Positions 25,044-29,575 of a stretch of 29,575 bases of DNA are shown piece after piece. The notes below the pieces were generated by a model that was not told the DNA's origin, made no database searches, and worked only from the letters and a program-made list of their open reading frames with translations. The position numbers and the translations under genes were made by a program. Position 1 is the stretch's first letter. Each line of letters opens with the position of its first letter. The stretch is from NCBI GenBank assembly GCA_003559985.1, contig PWJP01000053.1:1-29575 (forward strand), written 5' to 3'. Origin of the DNA: Saprospirales bacterium (lineage in GTDB: Bacteria > Bacteroidota > Bacteroidia > Chitinophagales > Saprospiraceae).

Positions 25044-25697
25044 TCAGTTTTTCCAGAGATAGGGAAACAAAATCAACCCCAGGCCGATCAACAGCATTAC
25101 CACGGCCACCAACATCAAAAAACTCTCGGTTGCATCCACGTCTCTCACCGCCATTGACACCAGACTCAATCTCATCACGGACAAAAGCACCGGCAACAAA
25201 ACCGGAAATCCAAGCACCGCGAGTAGCAAACCGCTGTTGTTCGCATTCAATGCAACGGCAGATAAAAACGTAAATACGACGGCAAACCCAAGAGAACCGA
25301 GAAGCACGGCCAAAAAGAACATGCCCACATCCACAATGGGATTGCCGAGTACCACACCCATTACAAACCACGCCAAAAGCGCCAACATGAAAAGCTTCAG
25401 CCAGACCGACAATATTTTTGCCAAAAACAGGGAAAGCGGATGGACATACTGGTAGTAAAACAGGTGGGCATCTCCAAATTCGCGCAAAAAAGCCATAGTG
25501 CCGGATTGCAGACCGGAAAAAAGTATAACCATCCAAAAAAGCGCGTTCCAAACAGCCGGTTCAGGGGATGCAAAACTCAGGTATATGATAAATGCCACGG
25601 CAATTACATAAACAAGCAGTGCGGCAGAGGCAAACCTGTGTCTGAACTCCAGTAAAAACTCGTGGCGCACCATGGCACCAAAACCGGCTAGTGTCAT
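25044..25697 (-). CDS. ccmB: Heme exporter permease CcmB
   Basis: The 217-residue protein has about six membrane helices and the CcmB-type N-terminus (HEFLLEFRHRFASAALLVYV) and central DAHLFYYQYVHPLSLFLAK. CcmB is the membrane subunit that, with the ATPase CcmA, drives release of heme-loaded CcmE during cytochrome c maturation. The length is typical. The expected ATPase gene ccmA is not in this window; upstream lies the 0.9 kb repeat island. It is the first visible gene of the ccmB-ccmC-ccmD-like unit, with a 3-base gap to ccmC. Confidence 0.92.
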   Translation of the reverse strand: MTLAGFGAMVRHEFLLEFRHRFASAALLVYVIAVAFIIYLSFASPEPAVWNALFWMVILFSGLQSGTMAFLREFGDAHLFYYQYVHPLSLFLAKILSVWLKLFMLALLAWFVMGVVLGNPIVDVGMFFLAVLLGSLGFAVVFTFLSAVALNANNSGLLLAVLGFPVLLPVLLSVMRLSLVSMAVRDVDATESFLMLVAVVMLLIGLGLILFPYLWKN

Positions 25698-25902
25698 ATA
25701 CTAAGGCATATCATTTCACACGGGTCAAATGCACTTCTAACTACTTTCAGGGACCGTAAATTCACCCGTCCTTTTCGCACACTCAAGCCCTGCATTTTAC
25801 CTGTCTCAATTGGAACGCGAAGATAGAATATTATTACATTACTACCGACTTATTTCTGACAAATTGGTCTTGTTAGCTGCATGGAATGCAGCGGTTATTG
25901 GT

Positions 25903-25923
25903 TGATGGTGGATGGCGGATGGC
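25903..25923 (+). repeat. Heptamer repeat array, copy 1
   Basis: Three adjacent units TGATGGT, GGATGGC and GGATGGC form a 7-base period, matching the units of the two later arrays. They are followed by a weaker TTGCTGG unit. Confidence 0.7.
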
Positions 25924-26024
25924 TTGCTGGGGCGTAAACTACTCGCTGTCAGCATTTTATTGATTTTGTAGAATTATTAAAGAGCGGGGAGAATTTGGCC
26001 GATGGCTGATTCCAGTTGTGATTT

Positions 26025-26068
26025 GTGAGTCTGATGATGGGTTGATGGCGGATGGCCGATGGTTCATG
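26025..26068 (+). repeat. 44-base direct repeat, copy 1 (contains heptamer array)
   Basis: Begins GTGAGTCTGATGATGGGTT and includes four 7-base units (TGATGGC, GGATGGC, CGATGGT, TCATGGC at 26043-26070). It aligns with 26232-26275 at 40 of 44 positions. Confidence 0.85.
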
Positions 26069-26175
26069 GCCATTTTATCCGCAAGTTCGATGTGTTTTCC
26101 AGGATACCCTTTCGTAGAGATTCTTGATTGCTAAGGATTTTTTCGGCTACACTACGTCACGCCATAAATTACTCT

Positions 26176-26211
26176 TTGCATTCTCCGTGATCTCTGCGGC
26201 TCTGCGGTGAA
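26176..26211 (+). repeat. CTCCGTG-type intergenic repeat, copy 1
   Basis: Contains CTCCGTGATCTCTGCGG and CTCTGCGGTGAA. It aligns with 26419-26454 at 27 of 36 positions with no gaps. Similar sequences are familiar from intergenic regions of several environmental bacteria, from memory and unverified. Confidence 0.6.
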
Positions 26212-26231
26212 CCAATATCAGTTATGAATTA

Positions 26232-26275
26232 GTGAGTCTGCTGATGGGTTTATGGCGGATGGCTGATGGTTGATG
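26232..26275 (+). repeat. 44-base direct repeat, copy 2 (contains heptamer array)
   Basis: Begins GTGAGTCTGCTGATGGGTT; the array TTATGGC, GGATGGC, TGATGGT, TGATGCC runs 26250-26277. The four mismatches to copy 1 are single substitutions. Confidence 0.85.
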
Positions 26276-26418
26276 CCAGTTTTGAGTTTTAAGTTTTTTT
26301 GTATGCGTAAGTGCTATGAAGTCAGTTGGATATTCCATTTTTTAGGATTGTAGATTTTGGAGGGATTCCCTTCTTGCGTATCCTTGCTCATTACATTGGT
26401 TTTTTTGAAAAACACTCT

Positions 26419-26454
26419 GTGCAAGCTCCGTGGTCTCTGGCTCTCTGTGGTGGA
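26419..26454 (+). repeat. CTCCGTG-type intergenic repeat, copy 2
   Basis: Contains CTCCGTGGTCTCTGG and CTCTGTGGTGGA, aligned to the copy at 26176-26211 without gaps. It is diverged, so probably old. Confidence 0.55.
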
Positions 26455-26473
26455 TCATTTCCCCCAAAGCGAC

Positions 26474-26504
26474 GCCTGCCCCCAAAGCTTTGGCGGGGGC
26501 AGGC
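26474..26504. repeat. GC-rich inverted repeat (hairpin)
   Basis: GCCTGCCCCC (26474-26483) and GGGGGCAGGC (26495-26504) pair perfectly over 10 bases. The loop contains the palindrome AAAGCTTT, which could extend the stem with a 3-base bulge. CCCCCAAAGC also occurs just before it (26461-26470) and again at 26479-26488. It could be a mobile hairpin element or a transcription-end structure for the downstream gene, but no T-run follows. Confidence 0.8.
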
Positions 26505-26614
26505 TAGTTGCAAATGCCGAGTCTGTGAGTTGTGAGTTTTTCTCTTTAAGTTACAGAGTGGAGAATATTGAATCGGGGATTGCGGTGGGACTTTCCTGCC
26601 GATTGTGAAAAGGA

Positions 26615-27229
26615 TTACCGGTAGTTTCTTCTTTGGAGGAAATTGATGTCGAGGGCCACACCCACGGAAAAAATCTCACTGCCGGCGGATTCCCGGCCGT
26701 AGCGGACATACACGCTGGCAGCAGTTCCCTTGGTTCCATATCCGAAGGCAATTTGCGCCAGAGGGGTGGCGATCAGGTTCAAACCCTCATCCCGTATTTC
26801 ATCTTCCCGGAAATAAAAATCAGTAATTCCCAGGTGAATACCGCCCCCCACGGAAAAACCCCAATTCGCCTCCTCTTCCGAAAACCCACTGAGTCCTCCG
26901 TAATTTATACTGAAGAGTGAAGGAGCGTAGAGGGTGCCCATTCCGCGAAATTCATCCCAATCCCAGGAAAAGGGGGATATGCCAATGGCCGTCTGTGCAC
27001 TGACACTCCATTCTCCAAAACCGTAGTAAAACCTGGGACCGAATGAAGGGCTTATGACAATGCTCCTGGCATTGCTATATTCGGCGTCCTCATCGGGGTT
27101 GGAAACCGATTGATACAGGTCGTTTGAAAAGTGCATTCCAAAACCAAATTGACCGTACAACCGCTCAGCAGGTAGGGAGATGAGCAGTGCAGAAAACAAC
27201 AACATGATAGTGGTATTCCTCGCCCTCAT
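26615..27229 (-). CDS. Predicted outer-membrane beta-barrel-like protein
   Basis: This 204-residue protein has a signal peptide (RARNTTIMLLFSALLISLPA, about 2-21, cleavage near YGQ). The mature part has alternating aromatic and glycine-rich strands (FGPRFYYGFGEWSVSAQTAIG, split by short turns, and NWGFSVGGGIHLGITDFYF), as in small outer-membrane beta-barrels of the OmpA/OmpW-like type. No specific family is recognised. Its ATG follows directly after the stop of the upstream gene (TAAATG), so translation is probably coupled. The ABC exporter, membrane protein and barrel order suggests one envelope unit, with function unknown. Confidence 0.7.
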   Translation of the reverse strand: MRARNTTIMLLFSALLISLPAERLYGQFGFGMHFSNDLYQSVSNPDEDAEYSNARSIVISPSFGPRFYYGFGEWSVSAQTAIGISPFSWDWDEFRGMGTLYAPSLFSINYGGLSGFSEEEANWGFSVGGGIHLGITDFYFREDEIRDEGLNLIATPLAQIAFGYGTKGTAASVYVRYGRESAGSEIFSVGVALDINFLQRRNYR

Positions 27230-27769
27230 TTATTCCGGATATACAAAGTGAATGCCCAATAAACCCCTGTGGACCGTAATATCAGCCCTCTGTCCTTCCT
27301 CCCAACCGGCGGAAATTTCTCTGGAAAAACGAATGGCCTCGCGTTTGCCGTTCTCACGCTCAACGACAATGTCGTAGGAGTCAGCTGAAATCTCACCATC
27401 CTCTTCGAGTGTTCCTTTGAATACCATTCCGTAAACCTCCCGGGTTTCCACATAAGTCAAATGCTCTCCGGTTTCGGTTACCTGGATGCGATTTACCATA
27501 CTTATGATTGACGGAAAAAAAATGGCACACATCACTGCCAGTGAGACAAATATCTGAAACCTGGCGATGAGTTCTTCGGCATAGCGCTTGAAATAAAGGG
27601 CCAGCAGCACACCAGCCACAATCCCCGCCCCGATGGATATCAGCACCACTTCCATGCGGTTGAAAGTGTTGATATTATAAGGTATCTCCCTGATGAAAAT
27701 AAATACCAGCAGGACAAAAGCGGCCAGCGAAGCGAGTATTTTTATTAAATCCTGTTTACTGAGTTTCAT
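27230..27769 (-). CDS. Three-helix membrane protein of unknown function
   Basis: I do not recognise this 179-residue protein. It has three predicted membrane helices (about 9-27 KILASLAAFVLLVFIFI, 38-61 EVVLISIGAGIVAGVLLALY and 72-92 FQIFVSLAVMCAIFFPSIIS), followed by an about 85-residue soluble C-terminal part with beta-like strands and acidic residues (YGMVFKGTLEEDGEI, YDIVVERENGKREAIRF). With three helices the C-terminal domain would be on the opposite side of the membrane from the N-terminus. It is 25 bases after the ABC exporter gene and immediately before the barrel gene, so it is part of the same operon. No direct link to transport is shown. Confidence 0.65.
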   Translation of the reverse strand: MKLSKQDLIKILASLAAFVLLVFIFIREIPYNINTFNRMEVVLISIGAGIVAGVLLALYFKRYAEELIARFQIFVSLAVMCAIFFPSIISMVNRIQVTETGEHLTYVETREVYGMVFKGTLEEDGEISADSYDIVVERENGKREAIRFSREISAGWEEGQRADITVHRGLLGIHFVYPE

Positions 27770-27794
27770 AACCGGACGTATTTAACGCTGAAAG

Positions 27795-29575
27795 TTAATT
27801 AATGGGTTCAAACTGAAGACCCGCAAGTCTGGAATAAAGTCCGCCGGAATTGATCAAATCCTCGTGTTTTCCCTGCTCGGCAACCTTACCTTTGTCCAGA
27901 ACCAGGATTTTATCCGCATTGCGGATGGTTGCCAGTCTGTGTGCGATGATAATGGCGGTCCTTCCCTGCAGCAGGTTGTCCAATGCCGCCTGTACGATTT
28001 TTTCCGAATCGGCATCCAGTGATGAGGTGGCCTCGTCGAGTATGAGTATTTCCGGGTCTTTGAGAATTGCCCGTGCTATGGCGATGCGCTGGCGCTGACC
28101 ACCAGACAGTTTGACGCCCCTGTCTCCAACCACGGTGTCAAACCCATCAGAAAAACGCTCAATAAACTCCAGAGCGTTGGCGAGTCTCGCCGCTTCAACA
28201 ACCTCTTCTTCGGGAGCGCCCGGCTTTCCGTATTCAATGTTTTCTCGTATCGTACCTCCAAACATGACCACCTCCTGAGGTACCAGGGCAAAATTATTCC
28301 GGTAGGCTTTTAGGTCAAATTCTTCCACAGGGCGGTTGTCCAGGTATATTTGGCCCGAGAGCGGATTGTAAAATCGGAGAAGCAGTTTGACAATGGTGCT
28401 TTTTCCGCTACCACTCACACCCACAAGCGCCACTTTCTCGCCTTTTTCAACTGAAAAATCAATATCCTGAAGCACAGGACTCTCCAGCCGTCCGGGATAC
28501 GAAAAGTTAACCGATTCGAATTGCAGTCCGCCACTGATTTTTTCGCTCTTCACTTCTGTTTTGGAAACGCCATCGATTTCCCCCTCGGTTTCCAGAATTT
28601 CCATCACCCGCTCCGATGCACCCACGGCTCCTGCCAGCGTGGTGTAGAGGTTTCCAATACCCGCTATCGCTCCACCGATAATTCCAGTGTAAATAATAAA
28701 TGCAAAGAGGTCTCCCAGGGGCATGGTTCCCTGCTCCACCATTATCGCGCCGCGCCAGAGAATAAAAAAGATACCCCCGAACAGCACGGTGATAATGAAG
28801 ACAAAAAAGGCGCCGCGAATACGGGCGTAACGCAGGCTAATTTGCACCACCTGATCGACGGACTTGCTGTAGCGAAGCGTCTCAAACCACTCGTTGGCGA
28901 AAGATTTTACCACCTGAAACGACTGAAATGCTTCTTCGGCGATGGTATTGGTCTGGGCTATTTCGTCCTGTCTTTTCTTTGAAATCCGGCGGATGTACCT
29001 TCCAAAGAGCATAGCCAGCAGTACAATTACTGGAAAGGTCAGCAACATGATAAGTGAAAGTGCCGGAGTGAGCCAGGCCAGTATGGCAATGCCCACTATC
29101 AGCACCACAATTTGTCTCAAAAACTCGGCCAGGGTGATGGAAAAAGCACTTTGTAACTGCTCCACGTCAGCAGTAATTCGGCTGGTCAACTCCCCCACCC
29201 TTCTATCCTCAAAAAAGCTGAGGTGTTGAGACATCATTTTGGCAAATAGTTCTTTCCTGACGTCTGCCATGCCTTTTTCACTCACAATGGCAAACAGCAC
29301 CGTGCGGAAATAGGAGAAAGCACCCTGAAACACCAGTATCACCAAAAAGAGCAGTGCGTAGTCCGAAACCGTTAAATCGAAGCGGCTCTCATCTGCGGCC
29401 GCATTGGCCATTTCACCGGCCGCTCCGGGAAAAATCATAAACAACAAGCTGCCCAACACCAACAGTATAAGACCACCGGCAAACTGCAACCCATAGGGTC
29501 TGATGTAGTAAAACACCCTGAAAAAGGACTTCAAACCCTCTTTGGATACTTTCGCCTGTTTATCTTTTTTCCCCA
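27795..29575 (-). CDS. MsbA-like ABC exporter, permease fused to ATPase (5' end outside window)
   Basis: The frame stays open to the window edge (Lys-rich start GKKDKQAKVSKEGLKSFF), so the TTG at 29534 is probably internal and the true start lies beyond. A six-helix ABC permease domain is followed by an ATPase domain with Walker A GVSGSGKST, Q-loop LVPQEVVMFGGTIRENI, signature KLSGGQRQRIAIARAIL, Walker B ILILDEATSSLD and H-loop IIIAHRL. This half-transporter would form a homodimer that exports lipids or peptides from the inner membrane. The MsbA-like substrate is a guess. The stop is 25 bases before the next gene, with which it forms a three-gene operon. Confidence 0.93.
   Translation of the reverse strand, partial: GKKDKQAKVSKEGLKSFFRVFYYIRPYGLQFAGGLILLVLGSLLFMIFPGAAGEMANAAADESRFDLTVSDYALLFLVILVFQGAFSYFRTVLFAIVSEKGMADVRKELFAKMMSQHLSFFEDRRVGELTSRITADVEQLQSAFSITLAEFLRQIVVLIVGIAILAWLTPALSLIMLLTFPVIVLLAMLFGRYIRRISKKRQDEIAQTNTIAEEAFQSFQVVKSFANEWFETLRYSKSVDQVVQISLRYARIRGAFFVFIITVLFGGIFFILWRGAIMVEQGTMPLGDLFAFIIYTGIIGGAIAGIGNLYTTLAGAVGASERVMEILETEGEIDGVSKTEVKSEKISGGLQFESVNFSYPGRLESPVLQDIDFSVEKGEKVALVGVSGSGKSTIVKLLLRFYNPLSGQIYLDNRPVEEFDLKAYRNNFALVPQEVVMFGGTIRENIEYGKPGAPEEEVVEAARLANALEFIERFSDGFDTVVGDRGVKLSGGQRQRIAIARAILKDPEILILDEATSSLDADSEKIVQAALDNLLQGRTAIIIAHRLATIRNADKILVLDKGKVAEQGKHEDLINSGGLYSRLAGLQFEPIN

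Larger units (their letters stand above)
25698..26614. other. Non-coding island with repeats (917 bases)
   Basis: No credible gene is visible here; the short open frames have no recognisable content. The stretch holds several repeat types: three degenerate heptamer arrays, a duplicated 44-base block, two copies of a CTCCGTG-containing block, a perfect 7-bp hairpin (GCTGCAT/ATGCAGC, 25876-25892) and a long GC-rich hairpin. The ccmB and beta-barrel genes on either side both run leftward. Confidence 0.85.

Noticed and set aside
25903..26277. Possible CRISPR array
   Set aside because: Units are 7 bases and degenerate, there are no spacers of constant length, and no cas genes are nearby.
26326..26608. 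Two short + strand open frames in the repeat island (69 and 83 codons)
   Set aside because: They run through the hairpin and repeat elements and show no plausible protein features.

Overview
The window looks like a piece of a Bacteroidota chromosome. The evidence is a TonB-dependent receptor with an N-terminal carboxypeptidase-regulatory-like domain next to a DUF4249 lipoprotein, an OmpA-type protein, several TAnnTTTG-type -7 promoter boxes, weak Shine-Dalgarno sequences, and a Bacteroidota-style EttA, CcmB/CcmC and glutamate dehydrogenase. No phage, plasmid, IS, CRISPR, tRNA or rRNA gene was found. Most genes are ordinary housekeeping or envelope genes. Genes at both window edges are cut.

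Left part (1-6859), mostly + strand: the C-terminal part of an OmpA-family protein; an AT-rich spacer with a cluster of DnaA-box-like sequences; a nucleoside phosphorylase; an SRAP/YedK-type protein (- strand); then an envelope-stress-like group made of an ECF sigma factor, a single-pass membrane protein placed like an anti-sigma factor, and a membrane-anchored one-PDZ HtrA/DegS-like protease ending in a clear terminator; then comF.

Middle part (6881-17288), nearly all - strand: a THEP1-like protein whose nucleotide-binding motifs look lost; a small secreted or membrane protein (+ strand); an ABC-F gene (ettA) broken by one in-frame TAA; a secreted hypothetical protein; a PRXL2-type thioredoxin-fold protein; a two-gene glycosylation operon (a GT2-methyltransferase fusion followed by a GT-C membrane glycosyltransferase with a TPR tail); and a pirin.

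Right part (17385-29575), all - strand: a DUF4249 lipoprotein, a TonB-dependent receptor and a TraB/GumN-like protein in one probable transcription unit; an Lrp/AsnC regulator separated by a strong terminator from glutamate dehydrogenase; a ccmB-ccmC-ccmD-like cytochrome c maturation cluster that overlaps the start of the dehydrogenase gene; a 0.9 kb non-coding island of degenerate heptamer repeats, duplicated blocks and a large hairpin; and an operon with an MsbA-like ABC exporter, a membrane protein and a beta-barrel-like protein.

The points most worth checking are the nonsense codon inside ettA, the sigma/anti-sigma/DegS-like group with an inverted repeat before the protease, the P-loop-less THEP1 relative, the DnaA-box-like cluster, and the repeat island.
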